Positions 19,572 to 30,731 of a DNA stretch of 64,000 bases are shown here, piece by piece. A model generated the notes under the pieces. The model made no database searches. It had not been told where the DNA came from and saw only the letters and a list, made by a program, of their open reading frames with translations. The DNA lies in NCBI RefSeq assembly GCF_016461785.1, contig NZ_JAEMUH010000013.1:62001-126000 (forward strand). The letters are read 5' to 3'. The translations under genes and the position numbers were made by a program. The first letter of the stretch is position 1, and the number at the start of each line of letters is the position of its first letter. The DNA is from Marinomonas ostreistagni (GTDB lineage: Bacteria; Pseudomonadota; Gammaproteobacteria; Pseudomonadales; Marinomonadaceae).

Positions 19572-20437
19572 TGAAAAACCTATCTTTTGCGATTCTTTTT
19601 ATCGTACTGGCTGCGGTTTTAGTGGCTTCTCAAACTCTGTTTGTTGTTAAAGAGACAGAGCGAGCAGTGGTGCTTAAATTTGGTGAAATCGTACGTGATG
19701 ATGTACAACCAGGTTTACACTTTAAACTGCCTGTAATGAATGAAGTTAAAATGTTTGATGCGCGAATTCTGACAATGGACTCTCGTCCTCAGCGTTACCT
19801 AACGCTTGAGAAAAAGGCGGTGATCGTTGATTCGTATGTTAAATGGAAAATTTCCAACGTGGCTCGCTTCTATCAAGCGACTTCAGGTGATGAGTTTGTT
19901 GCTAACCGAGTGCTTTCATCTCGTGTAGATACTGGTCTACGTAACCAGTTCGGTGAGCGAACCATGCATGAAGTAGTGTCTGGCGAGCGTGAAGAGCTAA
20001 TGACTGAGCTACGAGATCGTATCGATAGTGTTGCTCAGACTGAACTTGGTATTACGATCGTTGATATCCGAGTGAAACGAATCGACCTACCGCCAGATGT
20101 TAGTGAATCCGTTTACCAGCGTATGCGTACTGAGCGTGAGCGTGAAGCGCGTGAGCATCGCTCTAAAGGTTTAGAGTTGGCGGAAGGTATTCGTGCGGAT
20201 GCAGACCGACAGCGTGTTGTTCTTGAGGCTGAAGCACAGCGTGATGCTGAAATGATTCGTGGTGACGGCGATGCGCAGGCCGCTGCGATCTATGCTCAAG
20301 CATATCAGCAAGACCCAGAGTTCTTTGATTTCTACCGTAGTTTGCAGGCTTACCGTGAGAGTTTTGCGAACAATGGCGACTTGTTTGTACTTGATCCAAA
20401 CAGTGAATTCTTTAAGTACTTTAAAGAGACCAATTAA
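19571..20437 (+). CDS. hflC: FtsH protease regulator subunit HflC
   Basis: Partner of HflK in the periplasm-facing HflKC complex. It has 288 aa. The N-terminal TM anchor (FAILFIVLAAVLVASQTLFVV) leads directly to the SPFH domain (ETERAVVLKFGEIVRD, VQPGLHFKLPV). A helical region rich in Arg/Glu/Ala follows (RTEREREAREHRSKG), and the C-terminus is PEFFDFYRSLQAYRESF. It overlaps hflK by one base. A perfect hairpin terminator follows about 70 bases later, ending the hflX-hflK-hflC segment before the small DUF2065 gene. Confidence 0.97.
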   Translation: MKNLSFAILFIVLAAVLVASQTLFVVKETERAVVLKFGEIVRDDVQPGLHFKLPVMNEVKMFDARILTMDSRPQRYLTLEKKAVIVDSYVKWKISNVARFYQATSGDEFVANRVLSSRVDTGLRNQFGERTMHEVVSGEREELMTELRDRIDSVAQTELGITIVDIRVKRIDLPPDVSESVYQRMRTEREREAREHRSKGLELAEGIRADADRQRVVLEAEAQRDAEMIRGDGDAQAAAIYAQAYQQDPEFFDFYRSLQAYRESFANNGDLFVLDPNSEFFKYFKETN

Positions 20438-20508
20438 TTCTCTGTTTTTGGCTGACTTGTCAGTGCATTATGCCTGTAAGTCAGTCACCAATTCATGATA
20501 GAATCAAC

Positions 20509-20533
20509 AAAACCGGGCAAGGCCCGGTTTTTT
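20509..20533 (+). terminator. Rho-independent terminator after hflC
   Basis: Perfect 10-bp stem AAAACCGGGC / GCCCGGTTTT (20509–20518 with 20522–20531) with loop AAG and a T run. It separates hflC from the DUF2065–hisZ–purA group. Confidence 0.9.
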
Positions 20534-20556
20534 AATGGTCAAAATATAGAGAGTCT

Positions 20557-20754
20557 ATGCAGGAATTGTTGCATTCGCTTCTGGTCGGTTTCAGTCTTTT
20601 TTTGATTGCCGAAGGGGTATTACCATTTTTAAAGCCTAATTTGTGGCGCGAAATAATGGTAAAAGCGATCTCAAGCTCTGATCGGAGTTTAAGATTGTTA
20701 GGGGCGGTGAGTATGTTTCTTGGATTAACGCTCCTATTTCTGGCCCGAAGCTAA
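20557..20754 (+). CDS. DUF2065 small membrane protein (YjeT-like)
   Basis: 65 aa with two hydrophobic segments (about 6–22, LVGFSLFLIAEGVLPFL, and 46–62, LLGAVSMFLGLTLLFLA) and the family core EGVLPFLKPNLWREIM. This matches the DUF2065 / YjeT family, which lies between hflC and purA in many gammaproteobacteria, including E. coli. No function is established for the family. It begins 23 bases after the hflC terminator and is 14 bases upstream of hisZ, so it probably heads the hisZ transcript. The position and family call are confident; the role is unknown. Confidence 0.88.
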   Translation: MQELLHSLLVGFSLFLIAEGVLPFLKPNLWREIMVKAISSSDRSLRLLGAVSMFLGLTLLFLARS

Positions 20755-20768
20755 GAGGATACAGTTTA

Positions 20769-23284
<2,516 letters not shown>

Positions 23285-23300
23285 TAGCGATTTGATTAAA

Positions 23301-23327
23301 AAAACCGAGACAGTGTCTCGGTTTTTT
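23301..23327 (+). terminator. Rho-independent terminator after purA
   Basis: Perfect 11-bp stem AAAACCGAGAC / GTCTCGGTTTT (23301–23311 with 23315–23325), loop AGT, followed by TT, directly after purA. Confidence 0.9.
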
Positions 23328-23360
23328 GGTATCTGATGTCTAGGTAAAAAACGACAGACA

Positions 23361-23390
23361 AAAAAATAGCTACCGAAGTAGCTATTTTTT
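23361..23390. terminator. Bidirectional terminator, purA / diguanylate cyclase
   Basis: Perfect 13-bp stem (23361–23373 with 23378–23390), loop CGAA, flanked by six A on the left and six T on the right, so it works on either strand. It is nine bases from the stop of the minus-strand gene and probably ends that transcript. Confidence 0.88.
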
Positions 23391-23399
23391 CAATAGAGC

Positions 23400-24395
23400 C
23401 TAGAACAGATCAATATCGCCATGTGTGACATTGTTGTCTTTGGCAAGGCCTGCCTCTACGATGTCGTCGTAAAAAGTCACTTGGTTACGGCCGTTTTCCT
23501 TACTATGGTATAAAGCTTGATCTGCCTGATCCATTAATGTCACATGGAAGGTGTCTTTCTGGAATTCGCATACGCCCGCACTGATTGTAATAGGATCTAA
23601 GTCATTCATTACAATAGACTGAACATTGACTAGAAGCTGTTCGAGTAGCGCTTTACATTTTGATTTGGTCAATCCGCGCATTAAAGCAACAAATTCTTCA
23701 CCTCCGAATCGAAACAACATGTCATCTTGGCGGAAGGTTTGTTGTAAAACTCTTGATACATGAATTAAAACTTCATCACCATATAAATGACCTGCACTGT
23801 CATTAATAGCTTTAAAGTGGTCCAAATCAATGATGGCAATCCAATTAGAAGTGCATTCATTTTCATCTTCAAAAGCTGCGCCTTGATATAGTTTTACTAT
23901 TGATTCTTCAAAGGTCTTTCTATTCATTAGACCAGTTAGTTCGTCAGTTTGTGACTCTGCTAGTAAAGAGCTGAAGTTAGCATAAATGCTTAGCATGCCT
24001 TTGATGATGTAGCTTTCAGAGCGGCTTGGTTTGTTGTTGAGAGTGATAATTAGGTACTGGTTCTGTTGTCGACTTTGTTGCAGTACATGAAAAGAGGTGT
24101 ACTGCTCGTCGTGTGCTTTCATGAGTTCATCTAGGTGCCAAGTGTTAATGTAGTCAAGGGAAGCTTTCATGCTGTCTGAAACATTAATATCTTGGTAGCG
24201 ATATTCACAGTTATCGCCATTGCTAAGAGATATTTCTGATGTTGGTTCGTCTTGCCCATTCAGGGTAAGAATGGATGTACGAATAGGGTTTAGTATTTCA
24301 CGGATGCTTTTAAGTAGGCTAAAGACCAGTAACTCTTTATCTCTTTGCGAGGTGAAGTTCTCAATATGGTGCAATATGTTATTTGAAATGCTCAA
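23400..24395 (-). CDS. Diguanylate cyclase (GGDEF protein)
   Basis: Makes c-di-GMP from two GTP. It has 331 aa and no TM segment. Residues about 1–150 form an unrecognised, possibly GAF-like sensory part. The GGDEF domain (about 160–310) shows LTGLMNRKTFEE, the substrate-binding block DLDHFKAINDSAGHLYGDEVL, and the catalytic GGEEF at about residues 230–235. RQDD five residues before it fits the RxxD product-inhibition site, so the enzyme should be active and feedback-controlled. No EAL domain. It is divergent from the Hsp70 gene (179-base gap). Ligand and target process are unknown. Confidence 0.92.
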   Translation of the reverse strand: MSISNNILHHIENFTSQRDKELLVFSLLKSIREILNPIRTSILTLNGQDEPTSEISLSNGDNCEYRYQDINVSDSMKASLDYINTWHLDELMKAHDEQYTSFHVLQQSRQQNQYLIITLNNKPSRSESYIIKGMLSIYANFSSLLAESQTDELTGLMNRKTFEESIVKLYQGAAFEDENECTSNWIAIIDLDHFKAINDSAGHLYGDEVLIHVSRVLQQTFRQDDMLFRFGGEEFVALMRGLTKSKCKALLEQLLVNVQSIVMNDLDPITISAGVCEFQKDTFHVTLMDQADQALYHSKENGRNQVTFYDDIVEAGLAKDNNVTHGDIDLF

Positions 24396-24574
24396 ACCTA
24401 CAATCCCCTAGGTACAACGAAGTAATTGTTTATAGCAAGTAACTATAACAGAACTTCATTATATACTCTTTGCTTTAACTTCTACAGCCGTAAAATGATC
24501 GAGAATTGTTACTTATCCTTACAGTTATTGTGTGATAAAGTCCGCGCCCGAATATTTTTTGATAGGTAGCTTTT

Positions 24575-25936
24575 GTGTACTGCGGTTTTGATTACGGCAC
24601 ATCAAATTGTGCGTTAGGCGTCTTGGAAAATGGTAAACCTCGTCTAGCTAACCTAGAAGGGGAACATAAGTACTTACCTTCAACGGTCTATGCATTAAGT
24701 CGAGATTTCATAAGTGAGGGTGTTGCAAAAGGGCTTTCTGATGCATTCCGTTCTGATTTTATTGAAATGCGTAAGGGGATCCTAAGTCGTGCTCGCCGCT
24801 TTCGTATAGAAGAAGATTATGATGTTGACGATCAGGTTTTGTTTTTCGGCAGAGAGGCATTTTCTGAGTATTACCAGTTTCCGGATGAAGGATACTTTGT
24901 AAAGTCTCCAAAGTCCTTTCTTGGTGGGGCGGGACTACGTGCTGAACACATTCATTTTTTTGAAGATGTTGTTACCGTCATGATGATGAATGTTAAGCAG
25001 CGCTCCGAAATAAACCTACAGCAAAACATGAAGCATGCTGTAATAGGGCGCCCTGTTAATTTTCAGGGTATCAATGCGGAAGAAAGCAATCAGCAAGCCT
25101 TATCAATTCTAACTGTTGCGGCTAAAAGGGCTGGTTTTGATAGTGTTGAGTTTCAGTATGAACCAATTGCAGCGGGACTAGATTTCGAACGTAATCTCGA
25201 AAACGATCAGACAGTATTAGTGGTGGATATTGGTGGTGGTACCAGTGACTGTGCCATGGTTCGAATGGGGCCAAGTTATCGGGATCGATTGGATCGTGCA
25301 GGAGACTTCTTGTCGTACACTGGTGAGCGTGTCGGTGGTAATGATCTAGATATCCAGCTTGCGGGTCGTCAAGTTATGCCTTTATTTGGTATGGGTGCAG
25401 AGCTGAAAACAGGTTTGCCGATGCCGACACAGTTGTATTGGAATGCTGTGACAACCAATGATGTCACAGCTCAGGCGACGTTTAGTAGTCAAGAAACAAA
25501 ACAACAAATGGACCAGTTGCGTTTAGATATGGTTAAACCTAATCTGATGGATCGCTTCAAGATCATGCGTGAACATAAGCATAACTTTCATGTTGTCAAA
25601 GATTCGGAAGAAGCAAAGATAAAGCTCTCAGAGCTGGAGCAGGTGTCTGTGGATTTAGGTTATATTGAAGAGCTGCTGTGCTTAGATATTAACAGAGAGC
25701 AGTTTGCCCAATCTATAATTCACCCAGTTGAAAAAATGGTGACGCTTATGTTGGATGCAATAGGTCAAGCTGGCGAAAAGCCTGATGTGATCTACATGAC
25801 AGGTGGGTCCGCAAAGTCTCCAGTGATTCAAGCGGCTGTTCGTGAACATATTGGAGATATCCCTTTACTAGATGGAGATCACTTTGGCAGCGTAGCGAGC
25901 GGCTTAACTGTGTGGGCTGATCGCATATTCCGCTAA
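24575..25936 (+). CDS. yegD: Hsp70-family protein YegD-like
   Basis: 453-aa actin-fold ATPase of the Hsp70 superfamily. Phosphate-1 motif: GFDYGTSNCALGVLENG at the N-terminus; phosphate-2: VVDIGGGTSDCAMVRMG (about 215); adenosine motif: VIYMTGGSAKSPVIQ (about 405). The canonical C-terminal substrate-binding and lid domains are absent; an insert (about 285–350) takes up the middle. This matches E. coli YegD, a putative chaperone with unknown clients. The start is GTG 24575 with a weak AGGTAG upstream; no ATG precedes the conserved start. It stands alone, divergent from the GGDEF gene and convergent with the DUF2069 gene. It lacks dnaJ or grpE partners here. Confidence 0.92.
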   Translation: MYCGFDYGTSNCALGVLENGKPRLANLEGEHKYLPSTVYALSRDFISEGVAKGLSDAFRSDFIEMRKGILSRARRFRIEEDYDVDDQVLFFGREAFSEYYQFPDEGYFVKSPKSFLGGAGLRAEHIHFFEDVVTVMMMNVKQRSEINLQQNMKHAVIGRPVNFQGINAEESNQQALSILTVAAKRAGFDSVEFQYEPIAAGLDFERNLENDQTVLVVDIGGGTSDCAMVRMGPSYRDRLDRAGDFLSYTGERVGGNDLDIQLAGRQVMPLFGMGAELKTGLPMPTQLYWNAVTTNDVTAQATFSSQETKQQMDQLRLDMVKPNLMDRFKIMREHKHNFHVVKDSEEAKIKLSELEQVSVDLGYIEELLCLDINREQFAQSIIHPVEKMVTLMLDAIGQAGEKPDVIYMTGGSAKSPVIQAAVREHIGDIPLLDGDHFGSVASGLTVWADRIFR

Positions 25937-25966
25937 AGGCATTTGTTAGTTCATTTCACAATAGGG

Positions 25967-26371
25967 TTAAGCAATAGGCAATTCACTTAACCCTTTCCAG
26001 CGTGCGTAAAGCATTCCAAGGCAGAAAAGGCCTGCTCCAAGCAAAGCTTCACTCATGCCAATCGGCCAAAGTGTAGGATGAAACCAATGTGTTATTCCTG
26101 CAGTGAAGTAGAATAAGCTAATGAAACAGATACCGATGGCGCCTTTGTAACTGCCATTGATATTGCCCCATAGTGATAAAGCTAGCGGCAATAAGACGGC
26201 GCTCAGTAAAAGTAGTGGGTGTTGTAACTCAATTTCAGACAACACGAGGTGCCACCAGATCAAAACGAGCATTAATCCAATATGATTTAATATCAGGATA
26301 GGGCGAAAAGAGCGGCATAAACTCAGATAGTGCTGTTGCTCAGATGCGGAGATTGAAAATCGTTTTGCCAT
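25967..26371 (-). CDS. DUF2069 inner-membrane protein
   Basis: 134 aa with four predicted TM helices: about 25–45 (ILILNHIGLMLVLIWWHLVL), 54–70, 80–95 and 108–124. The sequence SLWGNINGSYKGAIGICFISLFYFTAGI matches the DUF2069 family, usually beside wrbA in Pseudomonas relatives, as here. Function is not known for the family. It is 98 bases downstream of wrbA on the same strand and may be the last gene of the arsC-wrbA transcript or have its own promoter in that gap. It ends 30 bases from the convergent yegD stop. Confidence 0.85.
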   Translation of the reverse strand: MAKRFSISASEQQHYLSLCRSFRPILILNHIGLMLVLIWWHLVLSEIELQHPLLLLSAVLLPLALSLWGNINGSYKGAIGICFISLFYFTAGITHWFHPTLWPIGMSEALLGAGLFCLGMLYARWKGLSELPIA

Positions 26372-26470
26372 AGCTTAGTTCAATGCTTAGTCAATAAATG
26401 AGCGAGCTATAATACTTTCTAATAACTCGCTTTGTATTGATTTAGGTCGTATTGAACGTAGTGAGGTGGC

Positions 26471-27073
26471 TTAGTGTTTCTTTAGTTTAGTGGCCAGTTC
26501 GGCAATACGCTGGCCCTGAGCTTCGCACAATGCAATTTCTTCGTCACTTAAGCCTGTGTACTGGGTGTGGGGGGCAAAATGAGTTACGCCGTAAGGCGTA
26601 CCACCTGTCGCTGTGTGTATCAGGTCTTTGTTCTTATAGGGGAGCCCAGCCCAGATCATGCCGTGATGAAGCAGTGGGATCATCATGGATTGAATAGTCA
26701 TTTCATGGCCGCCATGCATGGTGCTTGCGCTAGCGAAACCACAAGCAGGCTTGTCTGCCAGTTGGCCGCTCATCCATATTGGGCTGGTTTGATCGAGCAT
26801 TAATTTTACGGGTGCCGCCATGCTGCCAAAATAAGAGGGGGAGCCAATAGCTAAGCCATCGCATGCAGCAAAATCCTCAACTTCACAGTACGGATAGCCA
26901 TCCTCAGGTAGCGCAGGGCTCGTTTGCTCATGGCTAAATGAGGCTTCGGGTAGTTGGCGAATGACGGCATGAGCATTAGGTACTTTTTGTACGCCACGAG
27001 CAATGTGTTTAGCCATGGCTGCTACAGAGCCATGGCGAGAGTAAAACACAACCAGAATATTGGCTTGGCTCAT
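26471..27073 (-). CDS. wrbA: NAD(P)H:quinone oxidoreductase WrbA-type flavoprotein
   Basis: Flavodoxin-fold enzyme that reduces quinones by two electrons. It has 200 aa. The FMN phosphate loop is VVFYSRHGSVAAMAKHIARG; the later family motifs are AIGSPSYFGSMAAPVKLMLDQT (about 75–97) and GFASASTMHGGHEMTIQSMM (about 112–131). The ATG overlaps the arsC stop as ATGA, so the two are translationally coupled, an arrangement conserved in relatives. The pairing suggests a shared redox role, but that is not demonstrated. Confidence 0.94.
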   Translation of the reverse strand: MSQANILVVFYSRHGSVAAMAKHIARGVQKVPNAHAVIRQLPEASFSHEQTSPALPEDGYPYCEVEDFAACDGLAIGSPSYFGSMAAPVKLMLDQTSPIWMSGQLADKPACGFASASTMHGGHEMTIQSMMIPLLHHGMIWAGLPYKNKDLIHTATGGTPYGVTHFAPHTQYTGLSDEEIALCEAQGQRIAELATKLKKH

Positions 27074-27417
27074 GAGAATAGCTCAAGTACGGATTCTGGT
27101 GGGCGACCAATTTTCGCTTTGTCATTATGAATAACGATTGGACGCTCTATCAGCTTAGGGTTTGCTGTCATGGCTTCGATCAATGCGTCTTCATTGGGCT
27201 CTGACTTAAGGTCTAATTCTTTGTAGATGTCTTCTTTAGTGCGCATAAGCTCACGAGCTGATGTCATACCAAGTTGGTTAAGCAGAGTTTTGATTGTGTC
27301 GTTTGAAGGGGGAGTTTGTAGATACAAAACCACTTCTGGAGAAATGCCTTGTTGCTCAAGAAGAGCTAAGGTTTCACGAGATTTTGAGCAACGAGGGTTA
27401 TGGTAAATTGTTGTCAT
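27070..27417 (-). CDS. arsC: ArsC-family (arsenate reductase-like) protein
   Basis: Thioredoxin-fold protein of the glutaredoxin-dependent ArsC family, 115 aa. It opens with TTIYHNPRCSKSRETLALLE, which contains the catalytic Cys and following Arg. It also has LMRTKEDIYKEL, NPKLIERPIVIHNDKAKIGRPPE, including the Arg positions used to bind arsenate. True ArsC and YfgD-like paralogues are hard to separate by eye. With no arsB, arsR or acr3 nearby and a coupled wrbA, a general redox or housekeeping role is as likely as arsenic resistance. Confidence 0.88.
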   Translation of the reverse strand: MTTIYHNPRCSKSRETLALLEQQGISPEVVLYLQTPPSNDTIKTLLNQLGMTSARELMRTKEDIYKELDLKSEPNEDALIEAMTANPKLIERPIVIHNDKAKIGRPPESVLELFS

Positions 27418-27464
27418 GTTGACCTCAGTAAAGGCTTAAGTTTTGTCTTAGCTGTGGATCAGAT

Positions 27465-27500
27465 AAGGCGGCAAGATAAATTGTTAAAGCTTGCCGCCTT
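27465..27500 (-). terminator. Hairpin terminator between proS and arsC
   Basis: Perfect 11-bp inverted repeat (27465–27475 with 27490–27500, GC-rich core), loop 14 bases, just after the proS stop on the minus strand. The U-tract is weak, so it may allow read-through to arsC-wrbA. Confidence 0.6.
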
Positions 27501-27510
27501 TGATTTGAGA

Positions 27511-29238
27511 TTACGCTAATTTTTGCTGAATGAAGGCTAGGGCATCAGCAACAGCAACGTCTTCGCCGTCACCAGTTTCACGGCTCTTGTACTCAAGAGT
27601 GCCTTCTTTCAATCCACGGTCACCAACCACGATACGGTGTGATATGCCCAGCAGTTCGCAGTCTGAGAACTTAACGCCTGGACGTTCTTTACGGTCATCA
27701 AGAATTACGTCAACGCCCTGTGCAAGCAGTGCGTCGTAAAGCTCATCACAAGCCTCCTTAACACTATCAGACTTCTCGTAGTTCATGCCTACAATAGCCA
27801 CTTCAAACGGCGCAATGGCTAGCGGCCACTTGATGCCTTTGTCATCAAAGTTTTGCTCAATTGCAGCCGCCACAATGCGAGAGACGCCAATGCCGTAACA
27901 GCCCATGTGCATGACTTGAGCTTTACCATTTTCATCCAGTACCGTCGCTTTCATCGCTTCAGAGTAGGTTTGGCCTAGTTGGAAAATATGGCCCACTTCG
28001 ATGCCGCGTTTAATAACGATAGAGCCTTGGCCGTCAGGAGATGGATCGCCTTCAACGACATTGCGAATATCTGCTACCTCAAAGTCATCACAGTCACGGC
28101 CCCAGTTTAGGCCGGTGAAGTGGTAATCGTCTTTATTCGCACCAGCACAGAAATCAGAAATCACAGCAGCGGCACGATCAACAACGACTTTTACGCCTGC
28201 TTCTTTTAGGCCGCGAGGCCCGATAGAGCCTGGCTGACAGCCAATCTTGGCAACAATATCTGCTTCGGAAGCAAATTCGAATGGAACGACAGCGCCTTTC
28301 AGCTTTTCAACTTTGATCTCGTTGATAGTGTGGTCGCCGCGCAGAACCAAAGCAATAATCGTACTTTCACCCTCTTCATCAACACCTTTGATAAGCATGG
28401 TTTTAACCGTCTTCTCAACAGGTAGCTTCAAGAATTCAGCAACAGCAGCAATGGTTTTGCAGTTCGGTGTGAAAACTTCTTTAATTTCTTCTGTTGGTGC
28501 ATCTGGCGCTTGTTTTAGGCAAATTGCTTCAGCTAGCTCTACGTTGGCAGCAAAGTCAGAAGAATCGCTGAACGCGATATCGTCTTCACCAGAGTCCGCT
28601 AGTACGTGGAACTCGTGTGAGTAGGCACCACCGATAGAGCCTGTATCCGCTTGAACAGGACGGTAATCTAGGCCGATGCGATCGAAAACCTTGCAATATG
28701 CGGAGTGCATTACATCGTAGGTTTCTTGAAGCGACTCGGCAGAGATATGGAACGAGTAAGCATCTTTCATTAAGAATTCACGTGAGCGCATGACACCAAA
28801 GCGCGGGCGTACTTCGTCACGGAACTTTGTCTGAATTTGGAATAGATTAAGTGGCAACTGCTTGTAGCTGCTTAATTCGTTACGAGTAATATCAGTGATA
28901 ACTTCTTCGTGTGTTGGGCCAAGGCAGTAATCACGGTCGTGGCGGTCTTTAAGACGAAGTAGCTCTGGTCCGTATTTTTGCCAGCGGCCAGTTTCTTGCC
29001 AAAGCTCAGCGGGTTGAACGCCTGGCATACTCACTTCAAGAGCGCCGGCTCTTTGCATTTCTTCTCGAACAATGTTCTCTACTTTCTTAAGCACTTTTAC
29101 GCCAGTGGGTAGCCATGTATAAAGGCCTTTTGATACTTGTCGGATCATACCCGCACGGATCATTAGCTGGTGGCTCGCGACGACCGCATCAGATGGGGCG
29201 TCACGAAGAGTAGAAAAAAGATAGTTGCTTGCGCGCAT
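27511..29238 (-). CDS. proS: Prolyl-tRNA synthetase, bacterial type with editing domain
   Basis: Class II synthetase charging tRNA-Pro. It has 575 aa. Motif 1 region: [20 protein letters not shown]; motif 2: [21 protein letters not shown]; motif 3 near the C-terminus: [18 protein letters not shown]. The INS editing domain (about 225–400), which clears Ala-tRNA-Pro, is inserted between motifs 2 and 3. The C-terminal anticodon-binding domain ends with [25 protein letters not shown]. It is 32 bases downstream of the SMP-30 gene on the same strand, an unusual partner, so they may share a transcript. Confidence 0.98.
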   Translation of the reverse strand: MRASNYLFSTLRDAPSDAVVASHQLMIRAGMIRQVSKGLYTWLPTGVKVLKKVENIVREEMQRAGALEVSMPGVQPAELWQETGRWQKYGPELLRLKDRHDRDYCLGPTHEEVITDITRNELSSYKQLPLNLFQIQTKFRDEVRPRFGVMRSREFLMKDAYSFHISAESLQETYDVMHSAYCKVFDRIGLDYRPVQADTGSIGGAYSHEFHVLADSGEDDIAFSDSSDFAANVELAEAICLKQAPDAPTEEIKEVFTPNCKTIAAVAEFLKLPVEKTVKTMLIKGVDEEGESTIIALVLRGDHTINEIKVEKLKGAVVPFEFASEADIVAKIGCQPGSIGPRGLKEAGVKVVVDRAAAVISDFCAGANKDDYHFTGLNWGRDCDDFEVADIRNVVEGDPSPDGQGSIVIKRGIEVGHIFQLGQTYSEAMKATVLDENGKAQVMHMGCYGIGVSRIVAAAIEQNFDDKGIKWPLAIAPFEVAIVGMNYEKSDSVKEACDELYDALLAQGVDVILDDRKERPGVKFSDCELLGISHRIVVGDRGLKEGTLEYKSRETGDGEDVAVADALAFIQQKLA

Positions 29239-29271
29239 AATATGTCGTCTTTCTAAAAATAAGTGATGAAA

Positions 29272-30141
29272 TTAACCCGCAAAGCGGAATTCAATTTGGC
29301 CTTCATTTTCAACATCTAAGGCGAAGATGCCGCCGGCTTGAGGGAATTGCTCAAGCTCTGCGTCTGTTTGTGCTGCTCGGCAAGTAGATACAAATAATGT
29401 CTTCATATCTTCGCCGCCAAAAGCCACCATCGTTGGGTACGTCGCAGGCAGCGGGTATTCTGCTAGGATTTGACCCTCAGGGCTGATTTTTACCACACGT
29501 TGGCCTTGGTAAAGTGCCGACCAGTAGTTGCCGTCTGTATCAACAGCCGCGCCATCTGGGCGTCCATTGCCACGAGGAAACTCGATAAAAGTGCGCTTAT
29601 TAGTCGCTTCACCAGTTGTTACATCATAATCAAATTTGTAAACGATGTGGTTTGGTGTATCTGAGTAATACATGGTTTTTTGATCTGGTGAAAAAGCTAG
29701 CCCATTTGATGTCCATGCCGCTTGATCCAGCAGGCGTTTTTCGCCTTTTTCAAACTGATATAAACCACCTAAGAATGCATCTTTCGGAGAATACATTGTA
29801 CCTGCTAAAAAGCGACCTCTTGGGTCACAGCGCCCATCATTGAAACGCGTGGTTTTTTGATCGTAATCGGCTTTCCAGTATGGCTCCAGCGGAGCATCGA
29901 AGTCAGCAAAGGTGTAAACCCCAGAGCGAAAGGCTGCAATAAACCCACCGCTTTCTGATAAAGCGAAGCAACCAATTTCTTCATCAAATCTGCGTACTGA
30001 GTGATTACCAGATGCAGTGTTGTAAGCATGCAATTCAAAGGAATCAATGTCGACAAAGTAAAGAGTCTGGGATTGTTCATCCCAGCGAGGGCACTCTGCG
30101 AGTTTGGCTTGTGCGTCAAAGACACAACGCATTTCCGTCAT
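29272..30141 (-). CDS. SMP-30/gluconolactonase family hydrolase
   Basis: 289-aa six-bladed beta-propeller of the SMP-30/gluconolactonase/LRE family, which hydrolyses sugar lactones with a single divalent metal. Visible metal and active-site elements: LAECPRWDEQSQTLYFVDI (metal Glu at about 16), TRFNDGRCDPRGRFLAGTM (Asn and Asp), SNGLAFSPDQKTMYYSDT (metal Asn, Asp) and GRPDGAAVDTDGNYWSAL (Asp). No signal peptide, so cytoplasmic. Substrate cannot be told from sequence; gluconolactone and other aldonolactones are common. Its upstream position to proS with no sugar genes around is odd. It diverges from the HIT gene (84 bases). Confidence 0.92.
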   Translation of the reverse strand: MTEMRCVFDAQAKLAECPRWDEQSQTLYFVDIDSFELHAYNTASGNHSVRRFDEEIGCFALSESGGFIAAFRSGVYTFADFDAPLEPYWKADYDQKTTRFNDGRCDPRGRFLAGTMYSPKDAFLGGLYQFEKGEKRLLDQAAWTSNGLAFSPDQKTMYYSDTPNHIVYKFDYDVTTGEATNKRTFIEFPRGNGRPDGAAVDTDGNYWSALYQGQRVVKISPEGQILAEYPLPATYPTMVAFGGEDMKTLFVSTCRAAQTDAELEQFPQAGGIFALDVENEGQIEFRFAG

Positions 30142-30225
30142 GGGAACTCCAAGTCGTAGGGTAGAATTAAAAATAGAATGCTATAGTGCTTATGTAAGGC
30201 CATAAAGTAAATAGGAAGTCGTTAC

Positions 30226-30654
30226 ATGTTTGAATTAGATGCAGTTTTAGAGAAGGATTCTGTGCTCATTGGTGATCTAAAACTTTGCCAGGTAAGGCTT
30301 ATAAATAATCGTAATGCGCCATGGGTTATTTTGGTTCCTAAAAGAGCCTTTATAGAGGAAATCCATCAGTTAGGTCATGCGGATCGCAATCAGCTTATGG
30401 CAGAAAGTTGCCTATTGGCGGAAACAATGCAGGACCTTTTTACCCCTGATAAATTGAATATTGCCGCTATCGGCAATAAAGTTCGCCAATTGCACCTTCA
30501 TCATGTTGCTCGTTTTGAGTCAGATGAGTGCTGGCCTGAGCCTGTTTGGGGTAAATTGTCCCCTGTATGCTATTCTGATCAAGAGTTGGCCAATATTTTG
30601 CAAAAAATCAAAAGATTGCTTGGTGATGAGCTGGTTGAGTTAGATGAAGTCTAA
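30226..30654 (+). CDS. HIT-domain nucleotide hydrolase-like protein
   Basis: 142 aa. The HIT fold is recognised from CQVRLINNRNAPWVILVPKR in the N-terminal half and the histidine motif RQLHLHHVARFESDECWP (about 86–103). The usual HxHxH triad is present as HLHH, lacking the third spaced His, as in a subfamily of proteobacterial HIT proteins with diadenosine-polyphosphate or AMP-lysine type substrates. The substrate is not determined. It is the first gene after the SMP-30 divergence and stands 77 bases before the DUF2786 gene. Confidence 0.9.
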   Translation: MFELDAVLEKDSVLIGDLKLCQVRLINNRNAPWVILVPKRAFIEEIHQLGHADRNQLMAESCLLAETMQDLFTPDKLNIAAIGNKVRQLHLHHVARFESDECWPEPVWGKLSPVCYSDQELANILQKIKRLLGDELVELDEV

Positions 30655-30731
30655 TAAATGATTGGCTTTGAGAGCATATGAGTCTCCTCATTATTGGGAT
30701 AACAACCATACAAGACTAGGACATTAGAAGA

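Noticed and set aside
24396..24574. Gene or RNA in the GGDEF–yegD divergent gap
   Set aside because: AT-rich sequence without a convincing ORF, hairpin with U-tract or conserved motif; probably promoters only.
27070..27417. Arsenic resistance operon
   Set aside because: Only an ArsC-family protein, coupled to wrbA; no arsR, arsB or acr3, so resistance is not supported.
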